From contig CM035423.1 in NCBI GenBank assembly GCA_020310875.1, positions 143,408,723-143,472,722 on the forward strand: DNA of 64,000 nucleotides. The letters run 5' to 3'. Below are positions 34,353 through 50,434 of the stretch, in pieces. Numbering within the stretch: position 1 is the first letter of the stretch; each line of letters starts with the position of its first letter. Both the position numbers and the translations under genes were made by a program. The notes under the pieces were generated by a model. The model was given only the letters and a program-made list of their open reading frames with translations, was not told the DNA's origin and did not search any database. The stretch comes from Ceratopteris richardii. Taxonomy: Eukaryota > Streptophyta > Polypodiopsida > Polypodiales > Pteridaceae.

Positions 34353-37300
34353 ATGGCGGAGGCAGCAGGAACTAGCTCTCATACAGAAACAAACCCGCAA
34401 GTGGTGGACTTGGACAGTTTACCCGTTTTGCCTGAGACAATTGAAAGACCAGAAGAATCGCAGGCCGTCAAAATCATACCTGTTGCGGACCCTCCGCGTG
34501 GCCACACCATGCCCGTGGGAAAGACTTCACATTGGTTTACCGAGGTGGCAGGACCCTTGGGGGAAGGAACGTACCTATGGGAATCAGAGTTGGACTACAA
34601 TGGAAAGCAAGGCAGATACCATTTCTTTACAAGAGAATTTGAGAAGTTACAAAATGCGGAAGGTCTACGTCCGATTTGGGAAAAAGCCGGATTGAGTGCC
34701 TATTTCAGTGCCCGACTCCCAAAACCTGACTTCATGCGATGCTACTATCTCATCAACACCTTGACTCCAAATCCGAACCCAAAAGGTGCAAGCTCATTTG
34801 TGATTCCATCTCTGACAAAGGGGAATGAGCTCAAGAGGTTTAGGCTATCAAACAATTTGGTGAGAGAAGCTCTAGATATGCGCGGCTTGCATATTCCTAC
34901 AGAGAAGGAAACCCTAGTACCGGACTACATGAAGAATCGAAGTCTCACCAAACTCAAGGACATGGTATCCATGACGCCTAATATTGGAATACACCTTCGC
35001 ATGTGCATGCAACACTTTGCTTTCCCGGCGCAAGATAGATTCACCATGCCGCACAAAAAGATTTGGTTTAGCCTGTATCTGGCAGAGACACAGAGCCTCA
35101 CTATCAACCTACCCCACTGGATAATTGATCAGATACACTTAGCACACAAACGCTGGCCGCGGAAACAGGTTCTATATGGGTGCTGTGCTCTGACAAGAAT
35201 CATTTATAGGTGTTTGGCTTATGACATTCCAATCCAACGAGCCCTGATGTGGAATCGCGTAGAGGAGTTTCGAGGCAGGACATCCACTGGACCCCCTTCT
35301 AAGAAGATGAGAGGCACGGTCCAAGTCCCATGTGCTCAACCACGTGGAGCCACCCTAACACCAGACGTCACCCCGCCACCCCGAAGAGTCCGACCATTCA
35401 CACTCCGACTTCCAAGGCGCAGCACCGATGGTTCCACCTTGATATTCCCTCCCATCCCAACGGATCTCGAATTTCCTAGTGGTGCACCTTTGGAAGAACT
35501 CACTAATGAAGACTTCGAACAACTATTACAAGATGTAGAGCTGGAGGCAGAAGAGGCACAACAAGCGGAGAATGTACAAACGCAGGCCACAACCTCCCAA
35601 GCACCTGTCACACCTGTTGAAGTGGATGCAGAAGATGACGAAGATGAAGAAGAGGAGGATGATGAGGAGGAGTATGATCAAGAGCACCAAGAGGAGCAAC
35701 AAGAAGTGCCAGAACTTGTAGGTGCACCTGCATATACAGCTCAACTACGAAGGCTATACGACACTACCAAAGCAGTACAAGAAAGGCATCAACTCTCTCT
35801 GGTATCAGGTCAAGCTTTGATGCAAGAAATGCTATCAGATGAAGGGGTGGACCAACACTTCATTGACACCCTCAAATTAGTGTCAGACTCTTTAGGAGTT
35901 CTAGAGGCTGTCCACACCGCAGTCCGCTAGTCCGTAAGGTATGACAAACGCAGAGTGGATACGTTACCACGAGCAGGTAAGACTATCAGGATACCCGTCA
36001 CAGAACCAGAAGTACCCATTGAGACCACAGCCACCCCCATAACCACCACTGACCTCTCCGCTGAAACCTTCGTTCAGACATCACCCATCTCACCCCAGCA
36101 TCCTCCATCACCACCTTCTCCGCCCCCACCACCACCTCCCACCTTGGAAGAAACGACAGTCATCACCTCTACCTTCACTTATAATCCATCCTCATTCACA
36201 TCATTCTCATTTCGAGAACCCACCTCACAAGACACCCTCTTCTCCTTCGTCACCAATCCCTTGTACACTTCGACCCGTCTATCCTCTGAACCCATGAGTG
36301 GCCATCCCATAATTACAAGTGTAGTTGGAAACCCAGCACCCACAGAAGGCACCCTGTGTTTCCCGACCTATCCCCCAATACGGGTACCTCCATTCCATGA
36401 CCCTCACTTCCCATCTGGCCCTTACACCTCTTTCAACCTGACCGCGCCACCCCAATACCCGTCCCTTGTGGAGCAGATCATCCGCTCTCCAATGTTTCCG
36501 AGGCACATCTTTCCGATGTTCGCAACGACATCAATTTACACGAACACCACACTCACTTCACCTACCATACCCACTTACATGGTAGCCCCTGCACACACCA
36601 CCTTGTCTGACCCAATGGACATTTCACCAACCACAGCACCTCTCCCCACGATTTCCCCACCTTCCCCTCCCTTGCCCCCCACATCACCACTCACATCATT
36701 GGCACACACAGCATTCACTAACCGCCTACCCAATCCCACCTCCCCTGCATTTCAAACTTTTCCCCTTGCATCTCATAATGTAAATAGCACGTTCAGCACA
36801 TTACTTCAGTGTGCACATCAGCTACAACAAGACTACCATCAATTGGAAGAACGCACTGCTGCCCTCCAAGCAGAATCTCAACGTCTCCAAGCTAGAGTCA
36901 CCACTCTTGAAGCTCACTACCTGACGCTCCTAGACGAGCATACCACACTACAGCAGGCTCACTCCGAATTGGAATCAAAGACATCAACTGTAGATGACCA
37001 AGCAGTCAAGGAATTAGAAACAGTGCTTCAAGCGCAAATGATATCTAACGCTACACTCAGACGCAACATTGGGCTATTAAGGAAGCATATGGCGGCAGCA
37101 CTAGAAGAGAACAAACGACTTCAACAACAAAACCAAGACAACTTTGAAGCGGCTATGGAAGGAACCGTAGGAGCAACCATTAGCCCTACCAGATATAGAG
37201 CAGTTCCATCAGAAGACATCCGCATCTTACTTGAGGAGCATGCAAATTTCTTGGAGTCATATGAAAAACTAGAGACTGAATGTGCCGATCTAAAGAAACA

Positions 37301-38639
37301 GATAGCCAGTGTAACCACTGCTCAACAGGAGCCGGTAATCTCACAACAATCTACAGAAGAAATGGAGACCCTCCGAAAACAGGTGGCAGAACTCCAAGCA
37401 CGCCTCTTACCATATGAACGGCCACCCTTGCCCATTGAAGAACCAGAACCTGAAAGAGTAGTGGAAATCCCCGTCGATGACAGCTATGAAGAGCCATACG
37501 AGCCTATGCCGACGCCTGGTGGTCGAACTACAGAAGAAGGACAAGACACGTTAGAAATTCAAGTTCCAGACTGGGTCAAAAGGGTCGAGAAAGTGGGTAA
37601 GACACATGATGATCGTGTGGCTGTGCAAATGCAATCTCTCACAAATCTGGAAGAAACTGTCCTTCGGTCTTCCTACTTTCAAAATTTATCCCATCAACGG
37701 TTAATCACAACATCAGAATCGCAATATATGCCTTATTTTGTCTTACTACATGATTATAATGCAGAAGTCAAAAGACATACAGGGAAGGAGCCCACGTTTG
37801 CCACTCAATTTGAGATAGGGGATTTACCGACAGATGCACGTGCTGGCTCGATTTTCCAACCTAATTGGCATGCACGTTTACTCACCGATTACCCAGAGAT
37901 GATGAGTACCTGGGCAACCATGCCACTATACATCAAGTATAATCCATGCTATTGTCCAGTGGTACGTCGCAGATCCTGGCAAGCATTTGCAATTAAGGTA
38001 CGCAACAATAAAGAGTGCTCGGCTTGGGTTAACTATCTGTATTTTGCTCCACCTCGAGGACCTCCAACCATAGCCTACATGATATCAACAATTCGACACT
38101 GGTCTACACGTCTGAATAATGTACCCGACATCGCGGCGAAAATGTGTATGAAGATATTCGAGCTCATGACCATTGTCTTCAAAACCTTTCGGAATGTCCA
38201 AGCTCCATACATCTCTGCCCCTGGATTCTCTCAAGGCAACAAGGATTTAGTCTACGACATGAGCCAAACCCCCTCGGTCGCTATCATCTTTGCTTGGCAT
38301 GCACGAATAAAGTACTTGCCCGCATGCTTCAAGCAGACATTTGAGGAAATGTTCTCTACGGGATTCTGGGAATACAATTCCGACATTTTCATTCCCAGAC
38401 CCACACATTTGCTACATCTATTCGCAGTAGAACAAGCGATCCATGCAGATCAGTTACATCTGCCACATCCGGACATTCCAGGACCAATCGATTGGGATCG
38501 TATGATGACAGATTTGGCCAGAGGACTACGCTTACAAGAACATCAGCTTGCCACTCAGGTTGTGGAATATTACATCCAACACTCCCAGCAACAAGAGTCT
38601 GTCACGGACGACAGACGCGAGAGAGGGGGGGGGTGTTGA
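34353..38639 (+). other. Gyp2 extra coding region 2: putative plant transposon protein-like and coiled-coil region
   Basis: About 4.3 kb of coding-like sequence lies on the element's sense strand, with about one interruption. The first third resembles the 'putative plant transposon protein' domain found near the ends of Athila-like elements (FFTREFEKLQ, PHKKIWFSLYL and the helix-rich stretch after it). It is followed by an acidic run of D and E near 35630-35700. The middle (about 36000-36750) is very rich in proline, serine and threonine. A long heptad-type coiled coil follows (about 36800-37420, with QLEERTAALQAESQRLQARV). The last part (about 37600-38600) is globular, rich in aromatic residues and unrecognised. 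No signal peptide or membrane segment is seen, so an envelope role is not supported. Confidence 0.6.
38618..38633 (+). other. Gyp2 polypurine tract
   Basis: CGAGAGAGGGGGGGGG immediately precedes the 3' LTR start TGTTGAG. It is the expected plus-strand primer. Confidence 0.88.
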
Positions 38640-38717
38640 GAGCAGTATGGGCACCCAAGGACTGACTAGACAAGGAAGCCAGGGCACCCAAGGACTGACT
38701 AGACAAAGAAGTCAGCG
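38634..38717 (+). repeat. Gyp2 3' LTR, recognisable part
   Basis: It matches the first 84 bases of the 5' LTR, including both 33-bp repeats. It is followed directly by microsatellite of segment copy 1. Confidence 0.9.
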
Positions 38718-39044
38718 CACATACACGCACATTTGCACATATACACACATGCACATTTAGACACACACATACACATGCATACAGTTAAACACATATAATG
38801 AATACACGCATAGACATATACACATACTCACATACACATACACATACTCATATACACATACACATACATAATCATATGTACATACACATAGACTCACATA
38901 ATCATATTTACATACATATATACACATACACATGCATACACACACACACAACACATGCATACACACACACAAAACACATGCATATGCACATATAGATACA
39001 GATACATACACACACATGCATAGGCACATATAGACACACATACA
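38718..39044. repeat. CACATA-type microsatellite
   Basis: CA/CATA steps with ACAGTTAAACACATATAATG and ACATAATCATATGTAC spacers. The same spacers occur at 44870-45261 in copy 2. Confidence 0.92.
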
Positions 39045-39263
<219 letters not shown>

Positions 39264-40190
39264 CATATCCTAATTCAAAACCCCTATTATAAATATTCTA
39301 ATTCAAAAACCCTATTTCAAAAACCCTAATTTGAAAGCGCTTATTTTGATATTAGGATTTTAAAGACCCCATTTAGAAACTCTAATTCAGCCTTTTAGCT
39401 ATATGATTGAAGTATATGTACACATTGCATCTATTCCTCCAACCACCTACTAGAGAGATGTCTCTCCTCCCAAACTTACGCCTCTATATATAGCTACTCG
39501 AATCAAGGAGTATCATACTATATATAAAGATACATAAACATCATGTAGGTACACATACATAAATATAAAATAAAGTAGATACATTATGCATCACACATAC
39601 ATGTCTATATGCACACATGTATACATATACATGCATACATATTTACATGTACAAATTTACACATGGACACATATACATATATACCATGTACACATCACAT
39701 ATACATGCCTACATGCACACATGTATACTTATACATACATACATAATTATAAACACACTTGCATATACTACAAAAATGCATATACATATATACACGTGTG
39801 CATACTAACACGTGTATACATATATCACACACATGCACAGACATACATATACATGAAACATATATATGTGCATACTAACAAATGTATACATATAATACAC
39901 ATACATACACACACATATGCATACATACATGATAAAATTTTTCTCCTCGAAGATAAAGCTATATATAAAATAATTAGGCATACCCCTGATTTTCATGTTC
40001 TAACTTAAAAGAACATGATTTCATCTCCCTAGTAGGATTCACCAATATTCTAGTTGAATAAATAAGAATCTATTATTTGATATCCATTTAAATGATTCAA
40101 GTTCTTGATCGATAGCTAGAATAGGATTTACTATATAATCTACTCATATGTTTTCATTATTGCCATCATTTTGGTAAGACATCAATATAG
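39264..40190. other. AT-rich non-coding DNA with CATA microsatellite
   Basis: A CCCTA-like start (TTCAAAAACCCTA twice) leads to mixed sequence and then a TACATA/CACATG microsatellite (about 39530-39935). No gene is visible. It is paralogous to 45376-46268. Confidence 0.7.
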
Positions 40191-40192
40191 TC

Positions 40193-40594
40193 TCATCTTC
40201 TATCCTTATTGATTTCATTTATTTCTTCTATTGTTAAATATGTGTTCTCATGAATGACATCATCTAGTGATGGATTAATATCAATTTTTGGTAATTCCTC
40301 TTCATCATCAGTACAATTAGCATGTAGAGTATTATCGTCCTCATCAAAAAGATTAGTATCATTATCATGTATAATAATTCTGATTTCTCTTTCAGATGTT
40401 GATGTATCTGTATCTAATGGTGAATCATCAAGAGGACTTTCATTGATCTCTCTAACAATAAATTGTTCAAAGAATGACCTACCTCTAGGTTGAACATGAA
40501 TGGCTTGCCACCAAGGATGAGCATCAAGGTTTTTATAAAATAATGCTTGTTCAATATGTCTAGGAAGAATATATGGTTCTCTAGTAGATTGCAT
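40193..40594 (-). pseudogene. CACTA transposase (TNP2-type) DUF4216-end remnant, copy 1
   Basis: This minus-strand frame of 133 codons has EPYILPRHIEQALFYKNL followed by HPWWQAIHVQPRG. The pattern resembles the end of DUF4216 in plant En/Spm TNP2-type proteins: E/DPFxLAxQxxQVFYxxDP, then WWxVxxxxPR. An acidic tail follows (TNLFDEDDNTLHANCTDDEE), also common there. On the same strand, about 160 bp upstream, lies the piece at 40756-40944 that looks like the preceding part of the domain; the gap may be an intron. The catalytic region is absent. The paralogue lies at 46271-46672. The family call has not been tested by search. Confidence 0.6.
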
Positions 40595-40755
40595 TACCTT
40601 GGAGAATCAATTGCTCAATACCTAGATAATTCCTTTGTCAATGTGGAATTACTACCTTTATACTCAGCTCAAAACCAGTGAACATTCAAAATGACCTATC
40701 AAAATATGTAAAAACAAAAACCATTATGAGATGCTTAAAAAAATAATAATAAATA

Positions 40756-40944
40756 TCATAAAAGATATAAACTTTTTCCTATTTGTTTGAATGTACAAAA
40801 TGATATTTCGTAGGAACCAACAATAGTTCCTACATAACTCAGTTCGCCATATATAAGGTTCATGTCTTTGGGACTAGCATGTGATAGTTGCTTGAAAGAA
40901 GAAAAAATACTAGAATCCTCTGTTTTACTTAAAGAATCCCACAT
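40756..40944 (-). pseudogene. CACTA transposase (TNP2-type) DUF4216-start remnant, copy 1
   Basis: This is the paralogue of 190-423 and 46834-47022. The string ASPKDMNLIYGELSYVGTI resembles the S-x-(K/R)-D-x-N ... G-(D/E)-x-x-Y-x-G-x-I stretch of TNP2-type proteins. It lies upstream (minus strand) of the DUF4216-end piece at 40193-40594. Confidence 0.55.
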
Positions 40945-40984
40945 CTTTAACTTGTAATTCTAAACTCTAAAATAAAAATATTTA

Positions 40985-41155
40985 ATCATAAACCCTCAAA
41001 TCCTAATCCATAAACCTTATGTCCCAAATCCTAAACCCTAAATCATAAGCCCAAAATCCTTCACCTTAAATCCTAAACCTTAAACCACAAACTATAAACC
41101 CTAAATGCTAAGCCCTATATGCTAAAACTTAAACCCTAAATCCTAATTTCTAAAA
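40985..41155. repeat. Degenerate CCCTAAA tract, copy 1
   Basis: The same stepwise pattern as 424-560 (AACCCTAAA, AATCCTAAA, AACCTTAAA). It ends abruptly where copy 1 jumps to sequence equivalent to 1978. Confidence 0.85.
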
Positions 41156-42149
<994 letters not shown>

Positions 42150-42150
<1 letters not shown>

Positions 42151-44040
42151 AATACACATACACACATAGATACACACACATAGACACATACACACACATA
42201 CACAGACACACACATACACACATACACACATACACACATACACACATACACACATACACACATACACACATACACGCATACACACATACACACATACACA
42301 TAGATTTACACACACACATACACATGCATACACACACATATATACACATACACACATATATACAGACATTGACACACACATACACACATAGACACACACA
42401 CATACATACAAATACACACACACAAATACACATGTATACACTCACACATATATACACACATAGACACACACATACACATGCAAACACACACACACATACA
42501 CACATAGACACACACACACACATATATACACACACATACACACATACAAACTTAGACACACACATTTACACACACACACATTTACACACACACACATACA
42601 CATGCATACAAACACACATATATAGATACACACGTATATACACACATAGACATACACATACACACATAGACACACACACACATACACACACACAGACACA
42701 TACACACATATATATGCATACACACACACATAGAGAGATATATACACACACATACACATACATGCATACATATGCATACATATGCATACATAATGCATAT
42801 GCATATGCATACATACACGCTTCCATGCATACAAACACATGCATACATATGCATTGATAATGCACATGTAGATGCATACAGACATGCTTACATGCATATG
42901 CACACATACACACCTACACACATCGACACATACACATACATACACACACATACACACACATACAACACATATACACACATATTTACACACACATACACAT
43001 GCATACACACACATAGACACATACACATAGACACACACACAAACACACACACATATACAAACACACATACACACATAGACACATACACATTTACACACAG
43101 ACACAAAGACACACACACACATAGACACACACACACATAGACACACACATACACACACACATAGACACATACACACTTACACACTTACACACACACACAC
43201 ACACATACACACACACACAAATACACACACACACACATATACACACACACATACACACATAGAAACATACACACTTACACACACATACACACATTTACAT
43301 GCACGCATACACATGCATATAGACACATATATACAGATACACGTATATACACAAATAGAAGCACACATACACACACACATACACACTCATACACACATAG
43401 ACACACACACACATACACACACACACATACACACACATGGACACATACACACACATATATGCATAAACACACACATAGAGACATACATACTCATATATGC
43501 ATACACACACATAGACATAGAGACACATACACATACATGCATACATATGCATCCATAATGCATATGCATATGCATACATACATACTTACATGCATACACA
43601 CACATACACACACATACACACACATGCATACATTTGCATACATAATGTACATGCATATGCATACATACATGCTTACATGGATACACACACTCACATATCC
43701 ACCTATATACACATACACAAACATATATGTACTTACATATACATAGACTCATATAGATACACACATATACACACATCCATATACACATATGCATGCGTAC
43801 ACACATACACATGCATACACATACATATACACACACATACATACACATACACACACATGCATACCTTCCCACAAACATACGCACATATATACACATGCAT
43901 ATATATCTACGCATGCATACACATTGCACACATACACATGCATATGCATACACATACACATATACATATACATATACATACACATACATATCGACACATA
44001 CATATACATGCATACATATATACAAGTACATATATTGATT
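42150..44040. repeat. CACATA-type microsatellite, copy 1
   Basis: About 1.9 kb of CA/CATA/CACATAGACA steps, with TATGCATACATAATGCATATG-like modules near 42770 and 43540. The array aligns in part with 20859-22211 and 54634-56440. The open frames here are repeat artefacts. Confidence 0.94.
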
Positions 44041-44073
44041 TCTAACCCATTTTGTTTTATATGTACAAGTATC

Positions 44074-44707
44074 ATGGATCCTAGAAGAGAGAGAAAGGCA
44101 AAACTCACTCTCATAAAAATTCTTATGAGATCAAGAGTTATGCCTGATACTTTCGGCATCATCATGCATGAGTACTCAGAGATTCCTGATGATGAGCTGG
44201 ATTTTATGATCTAGATGCTTACCAAACGATCAGAGGAGGGCTCTTCTGTGGCTCCAAGAAGATAGCTATCTACTCATAGGTATGTTTTCTTTCACAATCT
44301 TTTAATGATATCGTAACATCTATTTTTATTTATTTTTATCTATCTATTTTCAAGACACACATACCATCTCCAGATCATGAGAGTAGAGCACAGGTGCCTA
44401 TGAGGACATGCATAGGCACCTTAGGACTAGAGTGCGATATAGAGCTAGAGGGGAATATAGTGTATATAGGGAATGGATTGGAGTTCAATAGAAGAATGCG
44501 AGCATTATCTGACTCTTACTTGCACCTTGCCCACTTGCAGTGGAAGTAAGTATGAGTTTGAAATATAAATTGAAATAAATATCTTATGTTTTATTTACAT
44601 GATTTTTTTTTTGTAGTGAGCATGATGAGAGGGATAAGAAATACATACTTAGTTTACTTGAGACGGAGTTTGAGACTGAATGGTCACATAAGTGGTGTCT
44701 AAAATAG
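44074..44707 (+). pseudogene. Unrecognised spliced-looking frame, copy 1
   Basis: Three exon-like blocks can be proposed: 44074-44279, 44355-44545 and 44617-44707. They are separated by short introns with GTATG...CAAG and GTAAG...TTTGTAG borders, and both borders are conserved in copy 2. Block 1 reads MDPRRERKAKLTLIKILM and has a TAG after 46 codons in both copies. Block 3 reads EHDERDKKYILSLLETEF. Block 2 fits more than one frame. I recognise no domain. It may be a decayed host gene or transposon-associated gene. The conserved stop in block 1 argues for a pseudogene or a short first exon. Confidence 0.4.
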
Positions 44708-44789
44708 ATGCAAACACTTATAGCTCATCGTCGTGATAATGCATAGTACACATTGCTTTTATGTATATATGTGGATATGAGTATGTGTG

Positions 44790-44850
44790 TTTATGTATGT
44801 ATGTATGTATGTATGTATGTATGTATGTATGTATGTATGTATGTATATGA
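44790..44850. repeat. (TATG)n microsatellite
   Basis: About 14 TATG/ATGT steps followed by GAGAGAGAGA. It lies at the junction between segment copies 1 and 2. Confidence 0.95.
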
Positions 44851-44869
44851 GAGAGAGAGAAAAGAGTGC

Positions 44870-46268
<1,399 letters not shown>

Positions 46269-46270
46269 TC

Positions 46271-46672
46271 TCATCTTCTATCCTTATTGATTTCATTTAT
46301 TTCTTCTATTGTTAAATATGTGTTCTCATGAATGACATCATCTAGAGATGGATTAATATCAATGTTTGGTAATTCCTCTTCATCATCAGTACAATTAGCA
46401 TGTAGAGTATTATCGTCCTCATAAAAAAGATGAGTATCATTATCATGTATAATAATTCTAATTTGTCTTTCAGATTTTGATGTATCAGTATCTAATGGTG
46501 AATCATCAAGAGGACTTTCATCGATCTCTCTAACAATAAATTGTTCAAAGAATGACCTACCTCTAGGTTGAACATGAATGGCTTGCCACCAAGGATGAGC
46601 ATCAAGGTTTTTATAAAATAATGCTTGTTCAATATGTCTAGGAAGAATATATGGTTCTCTAGTAGATTGCGT
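46271..46672 (-). pseudogene. CACTA transposase (TNP2-type) DUF4216-end remnant, copy 2
   Basis: A near-identical paralogue of 40193-40594 with a handful of base changes. The ATG at the start of the copy 1 frame is changed here, which suits an internal exon or a decayed piece rather than a separate small gene. Its upstream partner is 46834-47022. Confidence 0.55.
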
Positions 46673-46833
46673 TACCTTGGAGATTCAATTGCTCAAAACC
46701 TAGATAATTCCTTTGTCAATGTGGAATTACTACCTTTATACTGAGCTCAAAACCAGTGAACATTCAAAATGACCTATCAAAATATGTAAAAATAAAAACC
46801 ATTATTAGGTGCTTAAAAAAATAATAAACAATA

Positions 46834-47022
46834 TCATAAAGGATATAAACTTTTTCCTACTTGTTTGAATGTACAAAATGATATTTCGTAGGAACCAACA
46901 ATAGTTCCTACATAACTTAGTTCGCCATATATAAGGTTCATGTCTTTTGAACTAGCACGTGATAGTTGCTTGAAAGAAGAAACAATACTAGAATCCTCTG
47001 TTTTACTTAAAGAATCCCACAT
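46834..47022 (-). pseudogene. CACTA transposase (TNP2-type) DUF4216-start remnant, copy 2
   Basis: Paralogue of 190-423 and 40756-40944, with the string ASSKDMNLIYGELSYVGTI. It stands upstream of the DUF4216-end piece on the minus strand, with about 160 bp between that could be an intron. Confidence 0.55.
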
Positions 47023-47059
47023 CTTTAACTTGTAATTCTAAACTCTAAAATCAAAATAT

Positions 47060-47382
47060 TTAATCATAAACCCTCAAATCCTAATCCATAAACCTTATGT
47101 GCCAAATCCTAAACCCTAAATCATAAGCCCAAAATCCTTCACCTTAAATCTCAAACCTTAAACCGACCCTAAATGCTAAGCCTTATATGCTAAAACTTAA
47201 ACCCTAAATCCTAATTTCTAAACTATAAACTCTAAATGCTAAACCCTAAACCCAAAAAGCTTTACCCTTAATCCTAAAACCTTGACCCTAAACCCTTAAT
47301 CCTAAAACCTAAGCCCCAAAATACTAAACCATAAATCATAAACCTTAAACCATAAACCCTAAACCCTTAATCCTAAATCTAT
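47060..47382. repeat. Degenerate CCCTAAA tract, copy 2
   Basis: Matches 424-745 nearly throughout, with a short internal gap near 47165. Same degenerate heptamer pattern. Confidence 0.85.

Positions 47383-48814
<1,432 letters not shown>

Positions 48815-48883
<69 letters not shown>
48815..48883. repeat. (TA)n microsatellite
   Basis: About 34 TA steps ending in GCATGCATGCATGCATGG. Paralogous to 2245-2290 and 41424-41540. Confidence 0.96.
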
Positions 48884-48885
<2 letters not shown>

Positions 48886-49860
48886 TGCATGCATGCATGG
48901 ACACACATACATACACGCACACATATGTGTGTGTAGAGAGAGAGGGAGCAAAACATTGTTCGAAACCTATAGTGACAAATGATCTTGCTATGCTTAAAGC
49001 AACACATTACACTTTTATTTCCAATGAAAACAGAGATTCAAGCACTTAAAGAATCTACAAATGAGAAACTGATGACATCTACAAAAGAGAAACTGATGAC
49101 TTCTGTTAAAAATTGCATATAGTTGGAAAATTGGGTTGAGAATTTCAAAAAGCTCCGCTATGTCTTCAATGATTCAAAAAGCATCTATTAAAAATTACAG
49201 AGCCTGAAAGTTTGCTACGATGAAAACAGAATTTTGTCGCCAACGACAAAAATAGAATGAGAGATTTCCCACAAGTTGTGAATGAAGAGCGTCCCATGGC
49301 TGTAAAGTTTAATTTCTTGAGGCTGGAGACGAGAGACCATCGTTGTTGGACGTCTGTTCTTAGAACTTGCGTCTGTTTTCGCGCTACAGACATGACTTGT
49401 ACCTTCCACAATCATGACTTGTACCTTGTCGAAGGGCTTCTTGGAAGTTCGCTCTTGGCCAAAAGCAACAATGGAATACTTGCGCATGCTGTTGTTCTTG
49501 AGTTGACACAGTTGAACATTTGTTGTGTGAGGTTGTCACCATGTCGACGTCCGCAAGCTTGAGGCAAGCGCGCAGATGGGCTTATCTATTCTAGTGGTCT
49601 CAAGCTTGAGACGTTGCAAATAAATAAGCCCAAGTAGAGAACAAGTCGACGAGTGTGCAGCAATGGCGGTGTTCAATAAGAAGGTCTCTCTCTCTCTCAT
49701 ATATTTATTTATTTTGCACACTCCTCTACGGTGTTTCTCCTCGGCGTGCAAGGTTCGATAAATCTCCTATTGGGCTCTGCTATGGGTGATGACCAAAAAT
49801 TCATGCAAGTGACGTTCTGCCGAAGAAAATTACCAGACATTTATGTTGTAGAGGTTTGCG
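48884..49860. other. Conserved block of the duplicated unit, copy 2
   Basis: Paralogous to 2291-3240. It contains a GAGAGAG run, about two 24-bp repeats (49068-49105) and the conserved block with short unrecognised frames (for example 49257-49562 plus). Frames differ among copies, which argues against a gene. Confidence 0.55.
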
Positions 49861-50434
49861 TTTTCCGTTTGCGAACGTCTTGCTTTTGATCATTTCGCCA
49901 ATCATGAGCTTTTTGCTAATTCGCGATTTGTTCAATTCGCGAGCTCTTGCCATGACAACTATTCTCTACATCATCACCTTGGAAATGTTCATGGGGGGAG
50001 GGGAGGGGGACAAAATGACGCTCTAAATGGGGGGGGGGGGGGGGGGGGGAGGGGGACAATGTCCCCCATTGAAAAAAAGTAGGTTTCATCACTTATGTGA
50101 TGACACTCTTTAAAAAAAAAAAGATGATCTTTCACATAAGCGATGCATAGCGTCACTTATGTGATGCTCAAAATGACCATTGCAAATAGCATCTCTATCT
50201 AGGGATGCTCATAGGGATGTTGGAAAACTTCTTGCAACGCTGCGGCATATGAGCAACGTCCTGAGATTTCAAAGCCTCTCATAAGTGATGTTGTAGAATG
50301 TTAAAAAAATTTGATTTCTCATGGCACATCTGTGCAGGGGTTGAGATGCCCGAGAGAGGGGGAGAGAGAGAGAGAGAGAGACAGAGAGAGAGAGGGAGAG
50401 AGAGAGAGAGAGAGCTACATGTGCACACAACCTC
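49861..50434. other. Copy 2-specific sequence before the CACTA insertion
   Basis: This has no counterpart in copy 0, which passes from AGAGGTTTG directly to the GA-rich run. It carries a poly-G tract (49993-50055), several near-palindromes of the form ATCACTTATGTGAT (about 50089 and 50154) and an (AG)n run (50355-50413). No gene is seen. It is either a small insertion in copy 2 or a deletion in copy 0. Confidence 0.6.
49993..50070. repeat. Poly-G tract with small hairpin
   Basis: Runs of 6, 4 and 5 G are followed by 21 consecutive G (50029-50049) and then GGGGGACAATGTCCCCC, a short perfect-arm hairpin. The tract has strong G-quadruplex potential. Its length may be affected by sequencing error. 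Confidence 0.9.

Larger units (their letters stand above)
22212..38717 (+). mobile_element. Gyp2: large Ty3/gypsy retrotransposon with extra coding regions
   Basis: It starts TGTTGAGAGC with a 5' LTR of about 660 bp, followed by an Athila/Tat-style primer-binding site, a long leader, gag, pol in gypsy order, then about 6 kb of further coding sequence, a polypurine tract and the start of the 3' LTR (38634-38717), which repeats the first 84 bases of the 5' LTR. It spans about 16.5 kb and lies in the copy 0 microsatellite. It is broken, with roughly half a dozen interruptions overall. The 84 bases of shared LTR are essentially identical, which is too little for a firm age but suggests a fairly recent insertion. 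Confidence 0.88.

Noticed and set aside
36279-36506. Minus-strand frame within the Gyp2 extra coding region
   Set aside because: Shadow of the Pro-rich sense frame. No domain or codon evidence.
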